Below the pieces are notes generated by a model. That model worked only from the letters and a program-made list of their open reading frames with translations, was not told where the DNA came from and searched no databases. The position numbers and the translations under genes are program-made. Of a DNA stretch of 32,701 nucleotides, positions 19,163 to 28,264 are shown piece after piece (the stretch's first letter is position 1; the number at the start of each line of letters is the position of its first letter). The stretch comes from Penium margaritaceum. Taxonomy: Eukaryota; Streptophyta; Zygnematophyceae; Desmidiales; Peniaceae. The stretch is taken from positions 195,234 to 227,934 of the forward strand of contig SZWC01002433.1 in the NCBI GenBank assembly GCA_023375785.1, read 5' to 3'.

Positions 19163-19364
19163 TTGGTGCGTTGGAGAGCTCATAACTAGCCCTACACATA
19201 TTCAGACCGTGTCCGTGTTCAAAAACCAATACAAATTTGTGTTATTCCCTTCGCAAGAGTGACTGTTTCACAACTCTCTTCCACTCCCAGAAACATAGCG
19301 TGAGGTAACCAGAAAGATCACTCTTACACTCAGAACACTCACCCAAAACTGAAGGTCGTGAACA
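19163..19364 (+). repeat. copia-B 3' LTR, terminal part
   Basis: Matches 14784-14967. The 5' part is lost in the N gap. It ends near gtgaaca (19358-19364), where the sequence passes into the truncated 3' end of copia-C. Confidence 0.75.
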
Positions 19365-19793
19365 CCAAGTGCAGATCCGACGGGACACGTTGGAACTGCC
19401 TCCACCCGGAGGCCATTTTCTGACACCCAATGCCACGTACTATGTCCCTGTACTATTGCGTGCAATGCACCCCTGCTTGCCACTACGCCAGTAGACAGCT
19501 GTGCCGCCAACAGAAAACATCCATCCAGTGCGGCTCTTGCCATCTGCATTTGCATCCCAGTCACTGTCCGCGTAGCCCTTAGCGACTACAGACGGCTGGT
19601 GGCAGAACGTCAATCCAAGACATTTGGTGGGGACAACATATCGCACCGCATGAGTTACTAGATCTAAGTGCAACTGGTGTAGAGACTGAGAGGATTGAGC
19701 CACTAGGTTCATGGTAAAGGCAATGTTTGGTTGTGTGGCAGTGGCGAGGAACATGAGTGACCCGATGAAATGAAGAAAGGTAGTCACGTACAC
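19365..19793 (-). pseudogene. pol: copia-C RNase H, truncated
   Basis: Frame 19793-19440 carries FIGSLMFLATATQPNIAFTM and HQLHLDLVTHAVRYV (RT end), and then RNase H with KGYADSDWDANADGKSRTGW (catalytic Asp present) and GGTAVYWRSGKQGCIARNST. A stop follows where the conserved Glu motif should start. A YVAL segment in the next frame continues to about 19400. The remaining catalytic residues and the C-terminal ADxLTK block are absent, apparently removed when copia-B sequence came to lie here. Confidence 0.85.
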
Positions 19794-19899
19794 ACTCGTA
19801 CCAATTGTGTCAGCATCAGAAGCTTTTAGCTTGACTTGGCTATCTCAGATTGTGGGAGTGGATGCACTGGGTACAGTGGAAAAGAGGTCCGCAAAGCGC

Positions 19900-20286
19900 T
19901 CAGCCAACTCCTGCACGTAGGCTGCCTGATGCACATGGGCAATTCTGTGGGCACGGTCTTGCTCGATCTCCATGTCCAGAAACACCTGTGTAGGTTGAAG
20001 ATCTTTCATCTTGTACGTGGACTATAGCGTCCAACACTTGTTGGACAACGGCGAGGTCAGGGGATGCGGTGAGTAGATCATCCACATAGACAAGCACAAT
20101 GACAAGGGTGGTGCCCACTGGGGGGAAGAAGAGAGTCAGATCTGTCGTGCTACGCATCAAACCAACCTTCAAGAGGGTGTGGCTAATCTCAATGTTCCAG
20201 CACCTGGGCGAGAATTTGAGGCCATAACGGGCCTTCCGTAGTCGCCAAACACGACCCATGCCATCCTCGAAACCTGGGGGCTAGAC
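19900..20286 (-). pseudogene. pol: copia-C reverse transcriptase, C-terminal half with YVDD
   Basis: Frame 20259-19900 after a stop at about 20281. It contains GRVWRLRKARYGLKFSPRCW, HTLLKVGLMRSTTDLTLFF, and the catalytic box VLVYVDDLLTA, with YVDD at 20088-20077 (minus strand) intact, then DLAVVQQVLDAIVHVQD. This is the only copia YVDD preserved in the window. The interval to 19794 is a degraded thumb region. Confidence 0.88.
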
Positions 20287-21639
20287 CATGTAGAGTTCCT
20301 CACCGTCGAGAGCACCATGCAAGGAGGTGTTGCTCACGCCAATCTGGTGGAGCTCCCAGCCATGCTGTACGACCATGCTGAACACTGCATCATTGGTGGT
20401 GAAACGGACAACCGACATAAAAACCTGGTCGAAGTCCACTCCTGGTACCATAAGTCGGGCTTTGCATTTTTCCAGCGTTATGTCTGGCTTCCACTTGCGA
20501 CAGAAAACCCACTTGGTCCCAATGGCTTTACGGCCTAGGGGCAAGTGGACTAGCTCACACACAGCATGTTCATCGATAATAGTGAGTTCCTCCTTGTAAG
20601 CAGCATCCCACTGGGCAGCATCAGGTACGGCACTGCCCTCGTAGAGGCTCTGTGGATCAGCTGTCTGCAGAGACAGCCTGGCTGTCAACAAGCGAGCAGT
20701 GCCAAGACGCGCTGGAGCATGCGACAACGAGACAGAGACAGCATGTCGATGCTCCTGAGAAATCAGGACATAACCACTATGGATCCAGTATAAAGATCCG
20801 CTGTGACGGCGGCAAGGACAATTAGACCCAAGGCTTTTGTCCCCGGATCCCCACTCACAATAGTGTGAAAAGGGTGTGTGGGACGGAGGGTAGCGGCCGG
20901 AGGTGGCCGAACAATGGAAGGAAGCACGCCTGATGGAGGTACCGGATACGTGGAAGAAGACAACCACCAGTAGTGTGGGAGTATGTCGGACCAAAACTAG
21001 AGGAGTGGATGTGCCGGGTCGAGGAGGCAAGGACACGATAGGTTGCTCTACTGGAGTGACCAAAACTGGAAAACTTCCTGACTGGTCAACTAAGGCAGCA
21101 ACCGGAGTGATTGCATCCGTCGCCTGGGTGGCGGAGTCCGCGACCGAGGAAGTTGTCTTAGTCGTCTGGTCAACACTGTCAGCGGTAGAAGGAGTGGACT
21201 CAATTCCCTGGTCAGCGGTGTCAGCGGCTGAAGAGGCAAACTCAGATGCGTGGTTAGCACCCTGAGGAGCAGACTCAGATGGAGACTCTGGTACGATGGG
21301 AGTGTATGGTGTACATGGAGGCATAGGTGACTGAGTGGGACCAGGGACTCTGGTGACTGACAGACAGGGAGCAACATTGTACACTGGTGCAGAATCTCCC
21401 CCACGCGATAGCGACAACAGGCTCGGAAGGGTCCCGGCACGGATAAAAGGAAGTTCACGTAAAACAATCTCCTTAAGGAACAGAGCATCACGCGACTCAA
21501 TAATGTGATGCCGGATAGGAACCCATAACCTCCAAGCCTTTGACCGACAAGACACCCCAAGAAAGGTACAGAGTTGACCACGAGGAGCCAAATTGCCATC
21601 CCGCTGGTCTTCCGTGAGCCAGCTTGCCGTCTCGCTCAT
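20281..21639 (-). pseudogene. pol: copia-C integrase tail, linker and RT N-terminal half
   Basis: A 452-codon frame, the longest in the window. It begins at the conserved post-core segment (GQLCTFLGVSCRSKAWRLW, then HHIIESRDALFLKE). A low-complexity linker follows, with an imperfect repeat around AADTADQ, TADSVDQT and VADSATQ (about residues 130-180). The RT starts near residue 340 (AAQWDAAYKEELTIIDEHAV, LPLGRKAIGTKWVF, CKARLMVPGVDFDQVF) and ends at ALDGEELYMV with a stop. The middle (about residues 215-335) reads poorly as copia linker and may contain compensating frame changes. Confidence 0.83.
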
Positions 21640-22588
21640 CTTCTAGGAGCCAAACGCTGGCGACGCAACCCCAGACACGCGTAGGACGAAGATCTACGCG
21701 CTGCCCACACCAATACTGGTAGGGAGTGATAGGTCAGGACAAGGGACCGTGAGGAACTCTGTTCCAAACCCAGGACATGTACGACATAGCCTCAAAGAAG
21801 AAGCCCTCGGGTAGGCCGGACTCAATGCGCATAGTGTGGATCGCATCAGTCATGGTGCGGTTCTAGCGCTCAGAGACACCGTTCTGCTCTAGGGTGTAGG
21901 AAGCAGACATCTCATGTCTGACGCCACGACTCCTGAGGAAAACATCTGCCTCCTCCATGAACTCACCACCACACTCAAAATGGATTCGAAAAAGGGGACG
22001 AACACACTCGTGCTCTGCAGCTAGGAGCCAATTACAAATTGCAGCCGGTGCATCGTTTTTCTGCCGGATACAGAATACCCAATGAAAGCGAGAGTAGTTG
22101 TCAGTGAGGGTAAAAACGTAACAACCACGCTCTGCAATAGAATCGACAGGTAAGGGACCCATGAGGTCAGAATGGACCAGTTCAAGCAGATGGGAGGCAC
22201 GGGAAGAGGAGACAGGATAAGATGACCTATGCATCTTTCCCCGAGTACGGTAGATGCATTCAGTTTTGCAAGGCAACTGAAAGGTAGCTGGATCAAGGCC
22301 TAGGGCAGGCTGCATGCAGAGCATGCTCTGAATGGCAGAGTTGTGCACATGGCACAGGTGACGATGAAGGATTCGAGTATGTTGCGGAGACAGAGTGCTC
22401 ATGACAAACACAGGTACTTCTGAAGACAGGGGTGCGGACATAGAAGACAAATGAGTGACGTACCACAAGTCATCATGAGACTCTGTACGTAACATCACAC
22501 GACCAGAAGGACAAAGAGTGACTATGCCAATCCCACGAGAGTGTAGAATATCAATGCTCATGTACTCGAGAGTGGTGAAGGACAGCAT
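21640..22588 (-). pseudogene. pol: copia-C integrase with altered second catalytic residue
   Basis: Frame 22588-21863 carries the pre-integrase finger (RILHRHLCHVHNSAIQSML; CKTECIYRTRGKMHR, where one finger Cys position appears to be Arg) and the core: Asp in LVHSDLMGPLP, then HFECGGEF, in which the second catalytic Asp is Glu, and Glu in EQNGVSER. A stop follows directly. The core continues in frame beyond it as NRTMTDAIHTMRIESGLPEG and VWNRVPHGPLS down to about 21640. The Asp-to-Glu change and the stop make activity unlikely. Confidence 0.87.
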
Positions 22589-22589
22589 T

Positions 22590-22860
22590 CTGAGCTAAAG
22601 TCCAGGAACATACAACACATCAGTGACATAGAAGTCACCAGTCAGACCCCGAAAACGGACAACACCAACACCATGACCAGGGAGTACCTGACCGGACCCA
22701 GTCCGAACACTCTGAGCATTGCCAACCGGGCCAAGCATATTGAACGCCTCACGACAAGACATCATGTGATGCATAGCGCCAGAGTCTATGATTTAGGTGC
22801 CATCAGGTTCACGGACAGATGCAGTAACGTTGCACCGAGGGACCTGACATGACGCGGGCC
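22590..22860 (-). pseudogene. pol: copia-C protease remnant
   Basis: On the minus strand a stop sits where a Trp is usual, followed by IIDSGAMHHMMSCREAFNM (about 22795-22735); D-S-G-A is intact. Then come GSGQVLPGHGVGVVRFRG, and FYVTDVLYVPG near 22600, with a stop just before the integrase frame starts. The aspartic-protease family assignment is secure; the frame is broken at both ends. Confidence 0.82.
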
Positions 22861-23623
22861 ACAGGCGCTACGCATGAGACTGAGAGACAAAGCGTGTCTG
22901 CCAATCATCAAGCCAGGAAAAATCATCCAAGAGGGGAGTAGGAGCACAACGGCCATCCACAGGGGGATCACCGCGGAGAGCAGTCTCAGTCTGATACATG
23001 TCTGTGACCTCCTGACTAGAAGACATACAACTCGTACTTCCCTAGGGCTGACGAGGAGGGATGCTGAGGCAGTTCACAATGAACTGCTCCAGCTGGCCCT
23101 CCCGAGCAGAGGGTCCAGGAGTCTGGAGGTAGTGCGGCTTGGCCATGCCGGAGGGAGGAGCTTAGGTTTAGTAGAGCTATGACGGTGGAGGTGACCACGC
23201 TGGATATGGAGTCCATGCAGTAACAGGTCCGAAAAAAGGCAAGAAAGGAGTCGGGGATGTACTCATGACTGTTGCACTGCCGGTGGAGGAGACCGCTGTA
23301 CCTCGAGAATGTACTGCCTACAGCACTAAAAATCCAGACCGTTGAATACCTGCTGTAGTGCCTAGAGGTCCCATAACACTGGAGACGGACTATTGCTACT
23401 GCTGCAAGTGCTTTTGGGCTACCGTCTGGGCCGCGGCAAAGACTACAGGACTTTGGTGGCCATGAAGAGGCGGCTAGACTACGACTATCTGGGTGGACGT
23501 TAAGGTGGATAGGAGTGTCCGCAGGTCATCAACCTTTTGCTGAAGATCGGCAACTGGGTCAGTTGACAGCGTTGTGTTAGCAGAGGTGGACTGCGTGGCA
23601 CTAGCGATACCGAGTCTGGCCAT
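22861..23623 (-). pseudogene. gag: copia-C Gag remnant
   Basis: The ATG at 23623 (minus) opens a short frame of 49 codons, MARLGIASATQSTSANTTLS, continuing into a heptad-like segment LQQKVDDLRTLLSTL that may form a coiled coil, then a TAG at about 23474. Beyond it, Gln/Pro-rich pieces in changing frames run toward the protease. I see no zinc knuckle. Its place between leader and protease is why I call it Gag; the sequence itself does not prove it. Confidence 0.5.
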
Positions 23624-23886
23624 GGTAGCGGGTGGCGGACGCTGCCAACTAGTACTGTGTTTGTTATTGGGGGACAGTAAAAGTTGTCAAAACAATACAC
23701 TAACTACTTTTCTGGAGAATATCTTTAAGAAGATAAAATGACGGTTTTTTCCCAAAACACCCTGCCAGTTCTCCAGTACCCCCTTCGGGAATTCATTGAC
23801 ATGCCCAGTTGTTTTTCTGGTTGGTGGCCGACAGCCCGTCGGAGCTGCACGGAAGCCTGTGCGGCTTCCACATAGCCTCCACGGCA

Positions 23887-24190
23887 CCTGCCGCTGCTGC
23901 TGCTGCCGCTATTACTACTGATTCTGCTGTGCGATCATGTCACTGTTGCTGCTGTTGTGTTTTGCTGCTGCGATAATCACGAGCTGTTGTTACGGTAGCT
24001 GTTGTTGGTGTTTTTGTTGCTGCTCTTACCATTGCTTATGCTGCTCTTGCTGCTACTGTTGCTGCTGTTGCTAGTGCTGAGCTGGTGCAGCTGCTACTAC
24101 GCGTTACTCTAGCAGCTACGTGGCTGTTATTTCTACTGCTACTGCTCCACAGCTGCAGCTGATGTTACAGCTGCTGCTAATGCTGTTGCT
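23887..24190. repeat. Degenerate CTG/CAG trinucleotide repeat
   Basis: About 300 bases dominated by ctg, gct and tgt triplets, with short pure runs (for example gctgctgctgctg near 23891) and many interruptions. No frame stays open across it. Confidence 0.85.
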
Positions 24191-24610
24191 CCTGCTCCCT
24201 AGCCGTAGCTGCTCCTGCCGCGTGGTAGACAGCGGGTGAGTGGCAGCGGGAGTCCGGGTTTTTTTTCTTTCTCTTTCTCTCCAGATCTCTGGTTTCCAGA
24301 TCTAACGAGGTTGATTCCACAGCTGTTGATGTGACTGTACCCGGCAGGAGGTGTACGTCAGGTAGGAAGGGTACACCGGGTATAGAAGGGAGGACGTAGA
24401 GAAAAAAATGGGAAAGCAGTGGGGACACATCCTTGATGCTTGGTGGTGCCATCGCCACCTGCGTTGGCTCCGTCGTCAGCGTTGTACCTCTTTGCATTGG
24501 CCGTGTGACCGCCTACGCTACCACCGCCATGGGATCAATGTCGTGAAAAACATTCAGCAGCATTTCCCCCGTGCCGGGAGCATTTTGAAGCCGCCACCAG
24601 GCGAGACTAA

Positions 24611-24635
24611 CTCTGTCGGGAAAAATCCGGCAGAG
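24611..24635. repeat. Short imperfect hairpin
   Basis: ctctgtcgg (24611-24619) pairs with ccggcagag (24627-24635), with one G-T pair and an A-rich loop. Its outer sequence (minus strand ctgccggatt) equals the first 10 bases of the inverted repeat at 30623. Confidence 0.75.
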
Positions 24636-24730
24636 GTTCCCCTGTACTCGCTCGTATGCAGGTCTGCCAACGTTGACAGGCACTTGTACACTACTCCTGC
24701 TGCTCGGTGTGTTGCATCCGCTACGCTATG

Positions 24731-24742
24731 GCTCTGATACCA
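24731..24742 (-). other. copia-C primer-binding site (initiator tRNA-Met)
   Basis: TGGTATCAGAGC on the minus strand, directly adjoining the LTR end. Confidence 0.93.
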
Positions 24743-25237
24743 TGCTTGAAATGATGATGCGCTAGTCTGGACAAGAACATTTTATGCTACCTCACACACT
24801 TGGACAGAAGTGTGTGGCCTATTGCACCCAGACTTAGCGTCTGAGTAGCGCTGGCTGCTCAGCTATGAGAGAGAACACCCAAGATCAAAAGCTAGCACCA
24901 GAACTGCAATTGGAAACTTGTAATGACTGAGTTGACAGCTAAAATGAGGATTGGTGAGAGACCCCTCCCACACTTATCTAGGCCCTCACCTCTGTGAGGC
25001 TTGTTACTCAGTCTACTAATCAATCAGGAAAACACACTAAACCCCATAGAATTGGCCTGTGGGGTTTTCTTGGTGACCCCTGCCAGAGGACCGACAGCCC
25101 CAAACCCGGCGTCGTACGTTTTTCCTGAAAACTGGACCATAACAAAATGTGCATGCTACAAACACACTCGCGCAGTCAGAATAAGCTAGAAAAATCACAC
25201 AGGAGAGTTATGGCTGCCTTAGTATAGGCAGAAAACA
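24743..25237 (-). repeat. copia-C 5' LTR
   Basis: A 495-bp interval running TG to CA, starting TGTTTTCTGCC on the minus strand and ending TTTCAAGCA just before the primer site. There is no second copy in the window, so the outer limit (25237) rests on the terminal motif and on the change to gypsy sequence. Confidence 0.75.
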
Positions 25238-25490
25238 TGCTACAAGGAGAAGTTGTCCATGACTGTCGGTGGCATGAGGGCCGGTGGTTGCTGTCAATGG
25301 AGCTGGACGCTCTGCCATGTGGGAGACTCCACACAAGGAGACAAGAGGCACATTTTTCAGAATGGTGCGACGTCCCCTCCATCATTCACCGCCCGCCGTC
25401 ATCAACGTCCGTCAAATCAATCATCTGCACGAGCATGTATACCAGCCGAGGAGTCATAGCGAAGATCAGTGAGACAGTGCACACGCAAAT
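25238..25490. other. Unassigned stretch left of the gypsy-D integrase
   Basis: By position this should encode the integrase zinc finger, but I cannot align it with gypsy-A or gypsy-E. Overlapping short frames exist, none with a recognisable motif. Confidence 0.45.
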
Positions 25491-26591
25491 CACAACACGT
25501 TCTGATGGAACCGTGGACCGACATCAGCATGGACTTTGTGACGGGACTGCCCGCAAATCCTGAGGGGTATGACGCCATCCTCGTCATGGTGGACAAATTT
25601 TCTAAAATATCCCACTTCATCCGGACTACGACCACCGTCACCACAGAAGGAACAGCGTGGATGTTTCTAAATCAGATTGTGCGGCTACATGAAGTGCCAC
25701 GTACCATCATCAACGATAGAGACCGCCGCTTCACCAGCCGTTTTTGGCTCTCACGAATGGCACGCTACGGCAGTCAGATCTTGCTATCAACAGTGTTCCA
25801 CCCTCAGATGGAAGGACAAACCGAGTGGACCAACCAGAAGCTCGAACAACTTCTCCGAACTTTATGTGAGCCACACAGAAAAACTACTGACCGCCAAACT
25901 CGCGTACAACTTCTCCACTTCCGACGCAACGGGTAAAATACCTTTCAAGATGGTGTACGACAAACTTCCCTTCACACCGGCTGGATTACAAAGTCAGAGT
26001 GACATTTCCACGGTTGACATTCACCGACGGGACTTCGCAAGCATCTGGGAGGAAACATGGCAGACCCTCACAAAGACACAAGAAGCTATGAAGCAGACAG
26101 CCGACCGACATCACAGCGATTACGTGTTCAAGGCTGGCAATCACGTCCTCCTCAGCTCCACAAATATCAGACCTCAATGACAGGAATTCGCAAACCTCAA
26201 ACCCTGCTGGTTGGGACAAATTGAGATTGCGCAAATGCAAACCCAATTCGTCCCTCAACTTCGTCTCCGTGAAAGCATGGAGATCCACCCTGTCTTCCAC
26301 ATTAGCAAGCTCAAGCACTACCGAGATCCCAGTACGGACTTCCTCATGCGAGACGTTGCATCCCCACCTCCTCTACAAGTGGACGGGGATATGGAGTACG
26401 TCATTGAAGATATCCTAGGACATCGACGCTGTGGGAAAATGACCGAATTTCTAGTCAAGTGGCACGGCTACCACGCCGCGCACAACAACTGGGAGCCATA
26501 CGATAACCTCCGGAACGTCGATCACCTTATCAATGGCTACTTTCACCATCACCGGACTTCGTCTGGTAGCTTGTCGAGACATCGCGACTAA
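25469..26591 (+). pseudogene. pol: gypsy-D integrase (complete D,D,E) and chromodomain
   Basis: The frame 25469-25936 (155 codons) carries the core: Asp22 in [13 protein letters not shown], Asp83 in IINDRDRRFTS and Glu119 in GQTEWTNQ. The last two are exactly 36 positions apart, as in D,D35E enzymes. A frameshift near 25880 moves the reading to LAYNFSTSDATGKIPFKMVY and LQSQSDISTVDIHRRDFASI. A stop lies at 26178-26180. The frame 26211-26591 has SMEIHPVFHISKLKHYRDPS and then the chromodomain: EYVIEDILGHRRCGKMTEFL, VKWHGYHAAHNNWEPYDNL (aromatic cage-type residues present), and DHLINGYFHHHR. The stop (26589-26591) overlaps the polypurine tract. The chromodomain is full length and open, the best in the window. 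Confidence 0.9.
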
Positions 26592-26602
26592 AAGGGGGGG
26601 GG
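26590..26602 (+). other. gypsy-D polypurine tract
   Basis: aaaa followed by nine g, immediately before the 3' LTR. It primes plus-strand DNA synthesis. The chromodomain stop codon overlaps its first bases. Confidence 0.88.
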
Positions 26603-27019
26603 CGTTACGTCCTTGAAATACACAAGTCCACTCGCGAGTGGGTATTTCTGTTCTTTCCTTCATTGCCCACCGCGCGGTGACTTCAGGATATTTGTGCCAT
26701 TCGACCGAGGGCATTTTGCCAGCTGCCCCGACCTCAGGTGTCCCGTTCTAAACGTTTTTAACAACTTCGACCACTTTCCAGAATGGTCGAACAGAATTGT
26801 CACAAACCATATCGATGTTTTGATTATGTTCGGTTGACTTTGTAACGACGCTCGACTTTTACAAAGAAGCGTCGAGACATTCTCAAAGCCCTCTAACCTC
26901 ACGGCGGAGCTTCTCAAATCCACCACTCACGCTGCGACCTTGCGCGCATCTCATCCCTCAAAACCACCTACGTTCTGCTCAGCATAACGTGAACCACCTA
27001 TGTTCCGCTCAGTGTAACA
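26603..27019 (+). repeat. gypsy-D 3' LTR, internally deleted
   Basis: 417 bp against 553 bp in gypsy-C. It starts CGTTACGTCC and ends GTGTAACA. About 170 bases are missing after the gcgacctt block (near 26940), and the TATA-like site is tacaaag. The end carries a tandem duplication of about 30 bp: the unit from aaccacctacgttctgctc (about 26962) recurs at about 26991 (aaccacctatgttccgctc). Confidence 0.87.
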
Positions 27020-27030
27020 CCACATTCCGA

Positions 27031-27155
27031 TGTTACATACCAGACGTACACGAGTCGCTCATATTTCCAAGTGGGTACTTCTTTCCTTACACAAATAGCC
27101 CACCTCGCATTGAGACACCAATTTTTTCTTCGACGGTCGAGGGTAATCCGGGAAA
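27031..27155 (+). repeat. gypsy-E 5' LTR, first 125 bp only
   Basis: Starts TGTTACATACCAGACG and matches 31427 onward through the gtgggtacttct block and the cgacggtcgagggtaat block. Homology then jumps to gag, so the rest of the LTR, the primer site and the gag start are deleted. Confidence 0.8.
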
Positions 27156-27780
27156 ACAGCGCCCGTCTCATATCGCTGACCGCAGGCGTTCTACCCTTGG
27201 AGCAGATCAATCCGCAATGGCAAGACGCGCTGACGCCACCACCCGACTGGAATGCGTTCTCGTGCGTAATGCTCGCACGATCTGGATGACTGAACAAAAC
27301 TTCCGACGCTCGGTACAAGCTCCGGTGTCCTCGTCAGCATTCCAGCGTGGTAGAGTACACGCGTAGATCCAATGAGATCATAACTGGTTCAGACATCGCC
27401 CCTGACGAACTCGGTTTTCACTACAACAACGGCCTCAACCGAGACGTCCGACGAGCGATCGCCATTTTTGGCATCCAAAATGACTTATTGCAGATGATTG
27501 CAGCAGCAGCAAGGATCGAGAGCGCCAACTACAACGTTCAAATCCAGGAATCCTACGGCTGGCGACCTCCGAACCACAATTATTGTGTAAACGGAAAATG
27601 CCAGTCGGGGGACTCCTCGACTCCGATAGAAGTGGACACCGTCGACCAGAGACACGCACACCTGCTACAACTACGGAAAAGTCGGACATATCGCTTACAA
27701 GTACCAAAACAGGCACCATGCCAAAAGGGAAAAGGGAGTCACAGAAAAATGAGTCAGGAAACGGCAAAGGTCAAGAGTAA
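27156..27780 (+). pseudogene. gag: gypsy-E Gag with damaged zinc knuckle
   Basis: Enters gag in the middle (AGVLPLEQINPQWQDALTPP near 27190), then changes frame to VVEYTRRSNEIITGSDIAPD, LGFHYNNGLNRDVRRAIAIF and IESANYNVQIQESYGWRPP (27343-27590), all shared with gypsy-B gag at 10780-10990. The zinc knuckle is at 27663-27704 in another frame: C-YN-Y-GKVG-H-IAYK-Y, with both the second and fourth Cys replaced by Tyr. The C-terminus is Lys-rich. Confidence 0.85.
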
Positions 27781-27939
27781 AAGGCGCAACTCTTGTCCAT
27801 GAGGAGTGATCTGTACCAAACGATTGCTCATCTGAACGATTTACAACGCCTCAGAGGGTTTCTGAGATAACAAAGCTTGACGAAGGGTACGAGGATGAGC
27901 AACCGGCGATACTACAATAAGTGCGACCCCGAGGTTCCA

Positions 27940-28260
27940 AGAGTCACAAAATGGTAACAGCACTATTGGATAAAGAAGCTTCTCATACTTTTGTAAGCAA
28001 TAACAGGGTTCGAAAGCTGGGTTTGCAGATTGAACCAGGGATGTTTGAAGGAAAAACCATCGATGGGAGATTGCAAATACATAGACTCTGAGAACCACTA
28101 CGACTGCAAGTGGGGGACTTACAGGATGTAATGGTCTGGAGGTCATGTCCAATGAGTGACCCAAAAACATTCTCGGAGGAGATTTCTTGTACCAGCACAA
28201 TCCATCGGTTGATTGGAACAGTGGCGACGTCTACGTTAAGACTCACGTTTCCAAGCGATA
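27940..28260 (+). pseudogene. pol: gypsy-E protease remnant
   Basis: ALLDKEASHTFVSNNRVRKL (about 27963-28020) with the active site D-S/T-G-A changed to D-K-E-A, then GLQIEPGMFEGKTIDGRLQI. The second block, ILGGDFLYQHNPSVDWNSGD, is near 28170-28230. It parallels gypsy-B 11400-11665, whose active site is also altered but in a different way (D-G-G-A). Confidence 0.82.
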
Positions 28261-28264
28261 AAAT

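Larger units (their letters stand above)
14492..19364 (+). mobile_element. copia-B: Ty1/copia element with assembly gap
   Basis: A plus-strand copia element: probable 5' LTR (about 14492-14967), gag with zinc knuckle, protease tail, integrase, linker, RT, then a 780-bp N gap and the end of the 3' LTR (19163 to about 19364). The LTR limits are approximate: only the last 180-200 bases can be compared (14784-14967 with 19163-19364). All domains carry stops or frame changes. Confidence 0.82.
23624..24730 (-). other. copia-C leader region
   Basis: About 1.1 kb between the primer site and the candidate gag start. It includes the degenerate CTG/CAG repeat (23887-24190), a short hairpin (24611-24635), and a 106-codon minus-strand frame (24497-24177) with a Lys/Arg cluster that I do not recognise. 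Leaders this long are unusual for a copia element, so another insertion may lie here. Confidence 0.5.
19365..25237 (-). mobile_element. copia-C: minus-strand Ty1/copia, 3' end missing
   Basis: Reading leftward: 5' LTR (25237-24743), primer site, a long leader with a degenerate CAG-type repeat, short gag, protease, integrase, linker, RT with intact YVDD, and RNase H that breaks off near 19440. No 3' LTR is present; the copia-B LTR begins instead. It differs from copia-A in LTR sequence and in protein sequence, so it is another family. Confidence 0.85.
25238..27019 (+). mobile_element. gypsy-D: 3' half of a chromovirus
   Basis: Integrase core, integrase C-terminal part, chromodomain, polypurine tract and 3' LTR in the expected order. 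Gag through RNase H are absent. 25238-25490 is unassigned. It has the same orientation and family as gypsy-C. Confidence 0.85.

Noticed and set aside
18090..19262. Very long frames on both strands around 18.1-19.3 kb
   Set aside because: They are open only because they cross the run of N.
21090..21599. 169-codon minus-strand frame with Leu/Ser/Pro-rich product
   Set aside because: It overlaps the 452-codon copia-C frame in another register; the latter has the conserved motifs.
24177..24497. 106-codon minus-strand frame as copia-C Gag
   Set aside because: No Gag motif, and it ends in the CTG repeat; kept only as part of the leader description.
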